From an uncultured Lachnospiraceae bacterium (GTDB taxonomy: Bacteria > Bacillota > Clostridia > Lachnospirales > Lachnospiraceae), in NCBI GenBank assembly GCA_945919075.1, contig CAMEIX010000015.1, positions 1-64,000 of the forward strand: 64,000 nt of DNA. The letters run 5' to 3'. The notes under the pieces are model-generated. The model had not been told where the DNA came from and did not search any database. It saw nothing but the letters and a program-made list of their open reading frames with translations. Below are positions 1 through 7,549 of this stretch, one piece after another (positions within the stretch are counted from its first letter, which is position 1; every line of letters begins with the position of its first letter). The translations under genes and the position numbers were made by a program.

Positions 1-44
1 TGCCTCCTGTCATGTTGTTGCCATTTATCTGTTAAGTAAAACAG

Positions 45-181
45 AAATGTTTAAGTAGAGTATAACATGTGTCAATGAGGATAGCAAGAAGAACTTAAAT
101 AAAAATGTTTAAGATTTTTCTACTAACCACTTGACTTAACGGAAAATGTTTAGTAGTATACAATACAAGAACTTAAACAAA
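45..181. repeat. TGTTTAAG-type arm repeats at the left end of the element
   Basis: AAATGTTTAAG occurs at 45-55 and 103-113, with a shortened copy AAATGTTTAG at 144-153. The opposite orientation, GAACTTAAA followed by TAAA or CAAA, occurs at 91-103 and 169-181. A matching ACTTAAACAAA is present at the right end (10673). Clustered short repeats at both ends of an integrase-carrying element are the usual layout of arm-type integrase sites; that role is inferred. Confidence 0.5.
131..159 (+). promoter_or_regulatory. Candidate promoter for the xis-int genes
   Basis: TTGACT (131-136) and TAGTAT (154-159) are separated by 17 bases and lie about 60 bases ahead of the excisionase-like gene. One of the arm-type repeats lies inside the spacer, so integrase binding could influence expression. 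This is pattern matching only. Confidence 0.4.
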
Positions 182-221
182 TAAAGTTAAGTACAAACTA
201 TTAAAGAAAGGGGGAGTCCAC

Positions 222-401
222 ATGGAGAGTAAGAACTTTATGACGGTGGATGAAGTGGCACAGGAGCTTAATGTTTCCAAGTCCTATGCCTACAAGGTTG
301 TCAGAGAGCTGAATGCGGAAATGCAGAAGCTTGGCTATTTGACAGTTACCGGAAGAGTGAATACCAACTTTTTCCGCAAGAAGTTATGTTACAGCGAATA
401 G
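222..401 (+). CDS. Excisionase-like helix-turn-helix protein (59 aa)
   Basis: This short gene encodes 59 residues, starting with ATG at 222 behind a strong GAAAGGGGGAG ribosome binding site. The protein opens with a predicted helix-turn-helix (TVDEVAQELNVSKSYAYKVV, residues 8-27) of the kind found in MerR/excisionase-like DNA-binding proteins. It lies 15 bases ahead of the integrase, the standard position of a recombination directionality factor. By analogy it would bind the element end and push the integrase toward excision. The small size, basic C-terminus and location agree with that role, but family assignment rests on the helix-turn-helix and position alone. Confidence 0.72.
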   Translation: MESKNFMTVDEVAQELNVSKSYAYKVVRELNAEMQKLGYLTVTGRVNTNFFRKKLCYSE

Positions 402-416
402 AGAGGAGATGATGTT

Positions 417-1499
417 ATGGCTGTATATAAAGACGGAGACAAGTGGCGTGTCATTTACCGCTACACCAATTATAAGGGCGAGCGGAAACAGACACAGAAA
501 CGTGGTTTTGCAACCAAACGAGAAGCACAGGCATGGGAGAGGGAGGTGATGTTAAAAAGTGAGTCCAAGCTGGATATGACTTTTGCCAGCTTCTTTGAGA
601 TTTATGAAGCCGACAAGAAAAAACGGGTAAAGGAAAACACATGGGAATCCAAAAGCCATATTATCCGTACCAAGATACTTCCTTATTTCGGGGAGCGTAA
701 GATTGCGGAGATTGAGCCGAAGGATGTGATTGCCTGGCAGAATGAGCTTCTTGCCTATAAGGGAGAGAATGGGGAAGTGTATTCTCCGACTTATCTTAAA
801 ACCATTCACAGCCAGCTCAGTGCAATTTTCAATCATGCAGTAAGATATTATCATCTTCCTACCAATCCGGCGCAGAGAGCCGGATCGATGGGAAGCGAGG
901 AACACAAGGAAATGCTGTTCTGGACGAAGGAGGAATATCTGAAATTTGCTGATGTGATGATGGATAAGCCTGTTTCCTATTATGCGTTTGAAATGCTCTA
1001 TTGGACGGGAATCCGGTGTGGAGAGTTGCTTGCCCTTACACCCAAGGACTTTAATTTCGAGCGTCAGGAGCTGACCATCAATAAGTCCTATCAGCGGTTA
1101 AATGGCAGGGATGTGATTACCACACCGAAAACCAAGAAAAGTAACCGGACAATCAAAATGCCGAAGTTTTTGTGTGAGGAAATGCAGGAGTATATCGATA
1201 TGCTGTATGAGATTGGTGAGGATGAAAGGCTGTTCCAGATTACCAAGTCGTATCTGCACCATGAGATGGACAGAGGGGCAAAGGCTGCAGGAGTAAAGCG
1301 TATCCGTATCCATGATCTTCGTCACAGTGCAATTTCACTTTTGATTGAGATGGGATTTTCTGCTTTGGCGATTGCGGAAAGGGTAGGACATGAAAGTATT
1401 GATATTACTTACCGGTATGCACATTTATTTCCGACGAAGCAGACGGAAATGGCAGACAAGTTGGACATTGAACGAATGGGAAAAGGAGAGATGGATTGA
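417..1499 (+). CDS. int: Tyrosine site-specific integrase
   Basis: This 360-residue protein is a phage/ICE-type tyrosine recombinase. The N-terminal ~55 residues form a basic arm-binding domain, residues about 60-165 the core-binding SAM-like domain, and the rest the catalytic domain. Visible catalytic residues are Arg200 (GIRCGELLAL), His299 and Arg302 (HDLRH), His325 (GHESID) and the nucleophile Tyr334 (YRYAHL). It would integrate and excise the element between attP and attB. A GAGAGGAGATGATGTT stretch supplies the ribosome binding site before ATG 417. The stop codon overlaps the start of the next gene, so the two are translationally coupled. The length is normal and all catalytic residues are present, so it is probably active. 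Confidence 0.95.
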   Translation: MAVYKDGDKWRVIYRYTNYKGERKQTQKRGFATKREAQAWEREVMLKSESKLDMTFASFFEIYEADKKKRVKENTWESKSHIIRTKILPYFGERKIAEIEPKDVIAWQNELLAYKGENGEVYSPTYLKTIHSQLSAIFNHAVRYYHLPTNPAQRAGSMGSEEHKEMLFWTKEEYLKFADVMMDKPVSYYAFEMLYWTGIRCGELLALTPKDFNFERQELTINKSYQRLNGRDVITTPKTKKSNRTIKMPKFLCEEMQEYIDMLYEIGEDERLFQITKSYLHHEMDRGAKAAGVKRIRIHDLRHSAISLLIEMGFSALAIAERVGHESIDITYRYAHLFPTKQTEMADKLDIERMGKGEMD

Positions 1500-1822
1500 T
1501 GGAGAAAAATTTAGACAGTAAAGGACGCTGGAGAAACAAACTTGTGGGATTTCGGGTATCAGAGGAAGAAGCAAAGCTGATTGATGACCTAGTGGCATTA
1601 TTCGGTCTTACCAAGCAGGACTATATTATCAGACGGTTGCAGTGTCGTGATGTGGTGGTGCAGGGTAATCCGAGAGTGTATAAGGCGTTAAGGAATCAGA
1701 TGGCAGATATTTATGAGGAATTGAAGCGTCTGGAGAGTTGCAGTGAAGCAAATGATGAATTGCTTTATACCATACAACTGATAACGGAAACCATGAACGG
1801 ACTGAGAGGAGAGAGTGAATGA
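1499..1822 (+). CDS. Small MobC-like relaxosome / ribbon-helix-helix protein
   Basis: This protein of about 107 residues has its ATG (1499) overlapping the integrase TGA; a TTG at 1496 is a less likely start. The middle (RVSEEEAKLIDDLVALFGLT, then KQDYIIRRL) resembles the ribbon-helix-helix segment of MobC-type relaxosome accessory proteins, which bind near oriT and help the relaxase melt the nick site. The C-terminal half is helical and acidic. It is followed by the ATPase gene with an ATGA overlap, so integrase, this gene and the ATPase form one coupled operon. A role as a plasmid-type repressor is an alternative. The function is inferred from fold and position. Confidence 0.6.
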   Translation: MEKNLDSKGRWRNKLVGFRVSEEEAKLIDDLVALFGLTKQDYIIRRLQCRDVVVQGNPRVYKALRNQMADIYEELKRLESCSEANDELLYTIQLITETMNGLRGESE

Positions 1823-2976
1823 GCGTAAAAGAAAAAGCGGCTGCTCCGGTTCCATCTGTTGGCGCAGATGGGAAGCAGCCACTATCTAAATCTAACAAAG
1901 AAAGTATAGCAGATTTGCCCGATAAGGGCAATCTGCAAGCAACAAATAATGGTGGTTCCGGTGCGGAAGTTCCGGCAGAGAAAAGAGATAGGATTGATGG
2001 ATTAGAGACAGTATCCATGACGGAACTTTACGATACTGTTTATCCACCCAAGATACCGATTGTGGACGGACTGATCTATGCAGGTACTTATCTTTTTGTA
2101 GGCGCACCAAAGGTAGGGAAATCCTTCTTTATGGCACAGCTCGGCTACCATGTAAGCATGGGGCTTGATTTGTGGGATTATCCGGTGCGGAAGGGCACGG
2201 TTTTGTATCTGGCATTAGAGGATGATTATGCAAGATTGCAGAAGCGTTTATCAAGGATGTTTGGTATGGAAAGCAGTGAGAATTTCTACTTTGCCACACA
2301 GTCCAAAACTCTGAATGAGGGATTGGAAGAACAGCTTAATCAGTTTGTAAAGGTGCATACGGACGCAAGGCTGATTATCATTGATACCTTGCAGAAGGTA
2401 AGGGAAGTTGGTGGAGATAAATTCAGCTATGCCAGTGACTATGAGATTGTAACCAAGCTGAAAGCCTTTAGTGATAAGCATGGTATCTGTCTGCTGGTGG
2501 TACACCACACAAGAAAGATGGAGTCTTCTGACAGCTTTGATATGATTTCCGGCACAAACGGACTGCTTGGAGCGGCGGACGGAGCATTTGTGATGCAGAA
2601 GGAAAAGAGGACGGATAATAAGGCGGTTTTAGAGGTGGCAGGACGTGACCAGCAAGACCGGCGACTGCTTCTCGATTTTGACAGAGAACAGTGTGTGTGG
2701 AAGCTGACAAAAGCAGAAACGGAGCTTTGGAAAGAGCCTGCTGATCCGGTGCTGGAAGCGATTGCAAAAGTGATATCAGAGGAACAGCCACAGTGGAGCA
2801 GAACCGCTTCGGAATTGTTACAGCTTTTGCCGGAGATGGATATGCAGCCAAATATCCTTACAAGAAAATTAAATATCAGCATGGAGCGTTTATTTGTGGA
2901 TTATGGTATCCGGTATGAGAGTAAACGAGGACACAGTTCACGAATGATTAAACTGACATTAGAACAGAGAGCGTGA
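1819..2976 (+). CDS. RepA-like AAA (RecA-fold) ATPase
   Basis: This 385-residue protein belongs to the AAA_25 / RepA-like hexameric helicase group found on plasmids and integrative elements. The first ~75 residues are low-complexity and probably disordered. Then come Walker A (GAPKVGKSFF), a LALEDD motif, Walker B (RLIIIDTLQ) and a LLVVHHTRK sensor-like strand. A small C-terminal domain, possibly a winged helix, ends the protein. Such ATPases help replication or unwinding of the excised circle. The ATG overlaps the preceding stop (ATGA). In an element without an obvious replication initiator this may support rolling-circle maintenance, which is inference. Confidence 0.8.
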   Translation: MSVKEKAAAPVPSVGADGKQPLSKSNKESIADLPDKGNLQATNNGGSGAEVPAEKRDRIDGLETVSMTELYDTVYPPKIPIVDGLIYAGTYLFVGAPKVGKSFFMAQLGYHVSMGLDLWDYPVRKGTVLYLALEDDYARLQKRLSRMFGMESSENFYFATQSKTLNEGLEEQLNQFVKVHTDARLIIIDTLQKVREVGGDKFSYASDYEIVTKLKAFSDKHGICLLVVHHTRKMESSDSFDMISGTNGLLGAADGAFVMQKEKRTDNKAVLEVAGRDQQDRRLLLDFDREQCVWKLTKAETELWKEPADPVLEAIAKVISEEQPQWSRTASELLQLLPEMDMQPNILTRKLNISMERLFVDYGIRYESKRGHSSRMIKLTLEQRA

Positions 2977-3086
2977 CGATTAGCGACGGTTGCGACGGTA
3001 TTTTATATAGCGGTGTCAGTATAAAAATAATCGTCGCAATCGTACGCAACCGTAACCGAAGATGATGGAAAGGATGGATTGATAGA

Positions 3087-3320
3087 TTGAAAAACGTACA
3101 GATTTCCGAGGAACTGTTCTTCGCACTTTTGAAGTATCACTTGGTGGAAATAGATGATGTTTTACCGGAGATTAAGAAGGGACTGGAGGACAAACTGGAT
3201 GCTATGGTAAGACGGGATTTATATACAAAATATAAGACTGCACCAACCGAGGAAGAACGGGAAAAGGCTCGGCAGGAGTATCTGGAAAAGGTAGGAATGC
3301 ATCGGGATTTCAGGTGGTAG
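3087..3320 (+). CDS. Small hypothetical protein of mobilizable elements
   Basis: This 77-residue protein starts with TTG at 3087, with GGAAAGGATGG about ten bases upstream. It is charged and helical: an N-terminal segment (FFALLKYHLVEIDDVLPEI) is followed by a Lys/Glu-rich region ending in a conserved-looking GMHRDFRW tail. No catalytic motif is visible. Small proteins of this type commonly sit between the ATPase and the relaxase of Clostridia elements, but I do not know their function. It lies just before the candidate oriT, so a transfer accessory role is conceivable. Confidence 0.6.
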   Translation: MKNVQISEELFFALLKYHLVEIDDVLPEIKKGLEDKLDAMVRRDLYTKYKTAPTEEEREKARQEYLEKVGMHRDFRW

Positions 3321-3345
3321 ATTTATCCTTTCGGTGTGTATGACG

Positions 3346-3703
3346 GGAGCGTGACACGCTCCTGTAAATATGGTTAAGGAGAAAGCTGTGTGAGGGAACA
3401 AATGGAAGGAGCCGGACTTCTCTCACAAGCCCTCGGCGTTTGAGAGCGAAATACCCCCATCGCACAAATCGAAGATTTGTACTCTGTGTATTTCGCCCTT
3501 GCAGGGGGCTGACATTCGCAATCCACTACGCTACTTGCTCATGAACGCAGCTGCTTTGCAGTACAGCGAAAGAGCATCGCTGTGTAAGCATTTACAATGC
3601 TTACCTGCGTTCAAATGCTGTCGCATTTGTGTCCATGCCGGATACGGCAATGAGTTCGTAAACGGACACCTATGTGTCCACTCACGATGGCATAATCGCC
3701 ATC
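3346..3703. other. Hairpin-rich region, candidate origin of transfer (oriT)
   Basis: This non-coding stretch holds a dense series of perfect inverted repeats. Arms are 3346-3352/3356-3362, 3446-3454/3488-3496 (GCGAAATAC) with ACAAATC 3464-3470/3474-3480 nested inside, 3543-3550/3605-3612 (GAACGCAG), 3551-3554/3558-3561, 3563-3569/3577-3583 (ACAGCGA), 3584-3592/3596-3604 (GTAAGCATT), 3612-3618/3623-3629 (CAAATGC), 3636-3640/3645-3649, 3664-3669/3674-3679 (GGACAC) and 3686-3691/3698-3703 (GATGGC). It ends about 20 bases before the relaxase start. Relaxases nick next to stem-loops, so oriT is the best reading. A structured leader RNA is an alternative. Confidence 0.6.
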
Positions 3704-3724
3704 ATTTTTCAAAGAAAGGGGGCA

Positions 3725-5245
3725 ATGCCTGTTGTAAGAAATTCATTTATACAGATGTCAAAACTGACAAATCTAAAAGGAAGGATTAACTATATCTCCA
3801 GTCACGCAAGGCAGGAAAATTTGTACGCAGTTTATGAAACGACTGACCGTAAATTTTGGACGAAACTTGCCAAGTGTAACCAAGAGGAATTTAAGAGAAG
3901 CGGAACAGAAGGTAAGTGCATTGAAGCAAGGGAACTGATTATTGCGCTGCCGGAAAGTTTTGTGGATTATGAGCCGGACAAGCTGCTGAAACTTTTTACG
4001 GAACACTTCAAACAAAAATATGGCGTGGAATGTATCGCTGCCTTGCACCACAACAAACGCAAGACAAATTATCATATCCATCTTATCTTTTCGGAGCGAA
4101 AACTACTTGATGAGCCTGTGGAGAAGATTGCCACAAGAAACATGTTTTATGATGAAAACGGAAAGCATGTACGCACCAAAAAAGAGATACTGGATGAAGC
4201 CGGACAGCTTCGAAGCGGTTGCAAAATTATTCCAAAGGGAGAGGTGTATGAGCGTAACATTTTTACCATCAAGGACAGCCGATTTAAGAGTGACAGTTTC
4301 CTTGATGAAGTAAAGCGTTCCTATACAGACCTTATCAATATTTATGTGCGGGGTGATAAGGAGAAGTTGAAAGTATTCGATAAGAAAGGTGTGTATCTGC
4401 CAATGAAAAAGGTTGGCAAAAACAATCCGAAAGCAGAGCAGATAGAAGCGGACAATCGGGTTCGTACTATGTGGAACCAGACGGTGGACAGGGCATTAGT
4501 GAGCGGTGTGCCGGAGAAACAGATTTTGGAAGTAAAACAGAGTGAAATCGGACAGAAAGCAAAGGCATCCATTCAGAAGTCAGGGAGAAATCCGGCACTG
4601 TTCAAAAGCCTAATTATGACAGCGATATATGCTTTGGAACTTCTGATCAGTAAGGTGCTTAAAATGGCTTTGGAAAAGGCTGATAAGGTGACGGAAGCGT
4701 TTGTAAAGTCAGAACTGGAGCAGACGAAGGTTCGGGCAGGCAATGAGCCTGTGATGGCGAAAAGTGAACGGATACCGGAAATGCCGAAGAAGTCCGAGCT
4801 TGCTTCCAAGTATCCAAGGCTTGCGGATATTTATAATAAGCTGGAAAAGCAGAATGAAGCCATTTATCATAGGGAGCAACAGCTTGCAAGTGTGGAGAAG
4901 GAGATTGCCGGAACGAAGGGTATCTTCAAAGGGAAACAGCGTAAGGAGTTGCATGAACAGTCGGAGCAGTTAAAAACGCAGATATCCAATATGAAGCAGT
5001 ATTTATCAAATATCGTGCAAGGATATGGCTATAAGAATGTAAAGGAGTTCTTGGCTGAATACAGAGCTTCCAAAGCTGAATACAGCGATTATCAGTCGGC
5101 AGTTACAAGGTGGGAACAGAAGACCGGAAACATGGCAGAGGTGGACAGCTTTAGGGCAAGGTTACAGCAGAAGCAGCAGGAAGTAAAGGAACGAGAAAAC
5201 AACAGACAGAGCCACTATTACAGGAATGACAGAGGTGGCAGATAG
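3725..5245 (+). CDS. mobA: MobA/MobL-family relaxase
   Basis: This protein of about 506 residues is a MOB relaxase that would nick oriT and pilot the single strand during mobilization. I chose ATG 3725, directly after AAAGAAAGGGGG, giving an MPVVRNSFIQMSKLTNLKGR start typical of the family. The upstream frame runs back to 3674 but would translate the last hairpins. The metal-binding HIH motif is at residues 117-119 (YHIHLIF). Residues about 350-506 are a long Lys/Glu-rich coiled coil ending in a basic tail. Candidate nucleophile tyrosines lie near the N-terminus (NYIS, ENLYAVYE). No VirD4/VirB genes are nearby, so transfer would need a helper element. Confidence 0.88.
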   Translation: MPVVRNSFIQMSKLTNLKGRINYISSHARQENLYAVYETTDRKFWTKLAKCNQEEFKRSGTEGKCIEARELIIALPESFVDYEPDKLLKLFTEHFKQKYGVECIAALHHNKRKTNYHIHLIFSERKLLDEPVEKIATRNMFYDENGKHVRTKKEILDEAGQLRSGCKIIPKGEVYERNIFTIKDSRFKSDSFLDEVKRSYTDLINIYVRGDKEKLKVFDKKGVYLPMKKVGKNNPKAEQIEADNRVRTMWNQTVDRALVSGVPEKQILEVKQSEIGQKAKASIQKSGRNPALFKSLIMTAIYALELLISKVLKMALEKADKVTEAFVKSELEQTKVRAGNEPVMAKSERIPEMPKKSELASKYPRLADIYNKLEKQNEAIYHREQQLASVEKEIAGTKGIFKGKQRKELHEQSEQLKTQISNMKQYLSNIVQGYGYKNVKEFLAEYRASKAEYSDYQSAVTRWEQKTGNMAEVDSFRARLQQKQQEVKERENNRQSHYYRNDRGGR

Positions 5246-5269
5246 ATAGTAATTTTATGTGAGGTATGA

Positions 5270-5294
5270 GGCGGAGTGTAATGCTCCGTCTTTT
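5270..5294 (+). terminator. Intrinsic terminator after the relaxase gene
   Basis: GGCGGAG (5270-5276) pairs with CTCCGTC (5284-5290) across a seven-base loop, with one G-T wobble, and TTTT follows. It separates the transfer module from the cargo genes. Confidence 0.7.
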
Positions 5295-5362
5295 ATAAAT
5301 TATAATGCGAAATAACTGATGTTATGATATAATTTAAGAAAACAATTGGTAGAGGTGAAAAC

Positions 5363-5860
5363 ATGTCTAAAGTGATAATACTTAGGGGAAATTCTGGTAG
5401 TGGAAAAACAACAATTGCAAAAGAAATTCAAAAGAACTTTGGCAGAAATACTATGTTGATTTCACAAGATGTTATCAGAAGGGATATGTTAAGGGTAAAG
5501 GATGGAGAAAATACAGAGGCGATATCTCTTATGAAGGAATTATTGGCATATGGTAGGGAACATAGTGATATTGTCATTTTAGAAGGAATTATGTATGCGG
5601 ATTGGTATAAACCTTTATTTGAGTTAGCTATCCAGTTATATGATACGAAAGTATATGCGTATTACTTTGATATTCCTTTTGAAGAAACGTTGAAAAGACA
5701 TCAGACGAAACCAAACTGTAACGAATTTGGAGAAGAAGCAATGCGTAAATGGTGGAGAGAAAAGGATTTTTCAGATGTATTAAAGGAAAGAATTATTACA
5801 TCTGAAAAAGATATTCAGGGCATTGTGAGTGATATTTGTGATAGTGTTTTAAATAGTTAA
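5363..5860 (+). CDS. P-loop kinase (AAA_33 / zeta-toxin-like)
   Basis: This 165-residue protein is a small nucleotide or metabolite kinase-like ATPase. Walker A is GNSGSGKTT near residues 9-17. SQDVIRRDML is placed like the acceptor-binding segment of gluconate/chloramphenicol-type kinases, and a later ETLKRHQTKP stretch supplies lid arginine and lysine. No substrate can be assigned. The ribosome binding site is GAGGTG, seven bases before ATG 5363. It is the first gene of an AT-rich cassette with a HAD hydrolase and an M24 peptidase directly downstream on the same strand, suggesting joint transfer. It could phosphorylate a small molecule, for example an antibiotic, but that is conjecture. Confidence 0.75.
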   Translation: MSKVIILRGNSGSGKTTIAKEIQKNFGRNTMLISQDVIRRDMLRVKDGENTEAISLMKELLAYGREHSDIVILEGIMYADWYKPLFELAIQLYDTKVYAYYFDIPFEETLKRHQTKPNCNEFGEEAMRKWWREKDFSDVLKERIITSEKDIQGIVSDICDSVLNS

Positions 5861-5903
5861 GTAATAAGTTGCTGAATTAAATTATTAGATGTGGAGATGG
5901 TGT

Positions 5904-6563
5904 ATGATAAAAGCATTCTTTCTGGATTTTTATGGAACAGTAGTTCATGAAGATGGTGAGATAATAAAGAAAATTACACAGATAATATACGATACTGGCG
6001 AAGCGGAAAATATGTCAGAGATTGATGCGTTTTGGTGGAATGATTTTCAAAATATGTTTACAAATTCTTATGGAGATTGTTTTGAGACACAAAGAGAATT
6101 AGAAAAGAAGTCCCTGAAGCATACATTGATAAAATTTGGTTCAATTGCTGATGTTGATAGATTAAGCAATTATATGTTTGAACATTGGGTAAAACCGCCT
6201 ATTTTTGAAGATTCATTAAAGTTTTTTGAATCCAGTCCAATTCCAATTTATATTGTCTCAAATATAGACACTGCGGATATTTTGAAAGCAATAGAGTTTC
6301 ATGGATTGACTCCGACAGATGTATTTACATCAGAGGATGCTAGAGCGTATAAGCCAAGGAAAGAACTATTTGAGCTTGCATTGAGAACTACAGGACTGAA
6401 GGCTGATGAAGTAATCCATATTGGAGATTCTTTGAGTAGTGACGTTAAGGGGGCTTCGTCAGCTGGTATTAATGCTTTGTGGCTAAACAGATTTGGTAAA
6501 CAGATTCCTGATGGAGTAGAAAGTATAGCAAGTTTACTAGGTGCTTTAGATAAAATTCGTTAG
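5904..6563 (+). CDS. HAD-superfamily hydrolase
   Basis: This protein of about 219 residues starts at ATG 5904, just after GGAGATGG; an in-frame ATG at 5889 lacks such a signal. HAD motifs are in order: motif I FLDFYGTVVH (nucleophile Asp, with the usual second Asp replaced by Tyr), motif II IYIVSNID, motif III Lys in YKPRKELF, and motif IV HIGDSLSSDVKGA. The Tyr in motif I is seen in YjjG-like members and may alter specificity away from classic phosphomonoesterases. It lies 43 bases after the kinase gene, so a kinase/phosphatase pair acting on related compounds is possible. Confidence 0.82.
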   Translation: MIKAFFLDFYGTVVHEDGEIIKKITQIIYDTGEAENMSEIDAFWWNDFQNMFTNSYGDCFETQRELEKKSLKHTLIKFGSIADVDRLSNYMFEHWVKPPIFEDSLKFFESSPIPIYIVSNIDTADILKAIEFHGLTPTDVFTSEDARAYKPRKELFELALRTTGLKADEVIHIGDSLSSDVKGASSAGINALWLNRFGKQIPDGVESIASLLGALDKIR

Positions 6564-6590
6564 CCTGATAATAGATTCTGACTGTAGAAT

Positions 6591-7325
6591 ATGGGAGAGA
6601 AATTAGGAGATTACATACGGATTGAGTTGGAGGTTATTTTGGAGTATAGAGAAGTACAACGAATTGCAAAGACAACTATTGAATATGCAAAGACCATAAT
6701 AAAGCCGGGAATGAATTTATTACATTTAAGAAAATTATGTGAGCAGAAAATGTTAGAATTAGGGGCAGATTCTTTCTGGTATTGGGATATTGGAGCCTTT
6801 GTATTTGCAGGAGATGAAACCACGGTATCGGTATCCGGAAAACAGTATGTTACAAGTAATAGGATTATTACAGAAAACGATATTGTGACAATTGATTTAA
6901 GCCCTCAGTGTGGAAATATCTGGGGAGACTATGCCAGAACAATAATACTTGAAAATGGTGTGGTAGTAGATAGATGTAAAGTTTCCAATGAAGAGTGGAA
7001 AAACGGCTTAATAATGGAAGACAGACTGCACCATGAATTAGTCGAGTTTGTGAGCAAGGAAACCACATTTGAAGAACTCTATTATCATATTAATGAGATT
7101 ATTTTGAAGGAAGGTTTCGTTAATCTCGATTTTATGGGAAACTTAGGGCATTCAATTGTGAAAGATAAGAATGATCGTGTATATATAGAAAAGGGTAATA
7201 CTCAAAAGATAAGTGATGTAGAATATTTTACTTTTGAACTGCATATAAGCATTCCTGATTCAAACTATGGATATAAGAATGAAAATATTTATTATTTTCA
7301 GAATGGGAAACTGGTTGAATTATAA
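6591..7325 (+). CDS. M24-family metallopeptidase (Xaa-Pro aminopeptidase-like)
   Basis: This 244-residue protein has the pita-bread fold of methionine aminopeptidase and aminopeptidase P. Metal ligands can be read as the two Asp residues in DIVTIDLS...IWGDYARTI, the His in NLGHSI, the Glu in FTFELH and the Glu in YKNENIYY. There is no N-terminal creatinase domain, so it is a minimal catalytic domain. A cytoplasmic peptidase or non-peptidase hydrolase role is plausible. It follows the HAD gene by 27 bases and appears to end the kinase-HAD-M24 cassette. The annotated start is at ATG 6591 with weak GAATATGGGAGAG context; GTG/TTG alternatives downstream cannot be excluded. Confidence 0.8.
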   Translation: MGEKLGDYIRIELEVILEYREVQRIAKTTIEYAKTIIKPGMNLLHLRKLCEQKMLELGADSFWYWDIGAFVFAGDETTVSVSGKQYVTSNRIITENDIVTIDLSPQCGNIWGDYARTIILENGVVVDRCKVSNEEWKNGLIMEDRLHHELVEFVSKETTFEELYYHINEIILKEGFVNLDFMGNLGHSIVKDKNDRVYIEKGNTQKISDVEYFTFELHISIPDSNYGYKNENIYYFQNGKLVEL

Positions 7326-7327
7326 AA

Positions 7328-7346
7328 CTCGCACCAGTGGTGCGAG
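7328..7346. terminator. Perfect hairpin after the M24 gene
   Basis: CTCGCACC (7328-7335) and GGTGCGAG (7339-7346) form a perfect eight-base stem with a three-base loop, three bases after the stop codon. There is no T run on the + strand, but the minus strand continues as TTTTATAA, so it would terminate leftward transcription better than rightward. It may still stabilise or end the cassette mRNA. Confidence 0.5.
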
Positions 7347-7549
7347 AAATTGAAAAGAGATTTAGAGACAACTGGAAGGAATGATTGGGGAAATACAATT
7401 GTTCAAGTACTTTCAACAGAGTTTTTTCTATTGATTTGTTACTGTTTCATAGAAGCAGGATAGCCATATAACCGAAATCGGTGAGTTTGAAGCAGAATAA
7501 GATGTGCGTATATGATGAAAAATGTTTATGAAATAGGATGTGATATGTA

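Noticed and set aside
3499..3789. Open frame of 96 codons on the + strand over the hairpin region
   Set aside because: It only exists because the inverted repeats lack stops; it has no ribosome binding site and overlaps the relaxase start in another frame.
7352..7465. Short frame reading LKRDLETTGRNDWGNTIVQV, possibly a remnant of a nuclease N-terminus
   Set aside because: It is only about 37 codons, has no start signal, and the resemblance is too weak to name a family. Apart from it and the hairpin at 7328 nothing was seen between 7326 and 7549.
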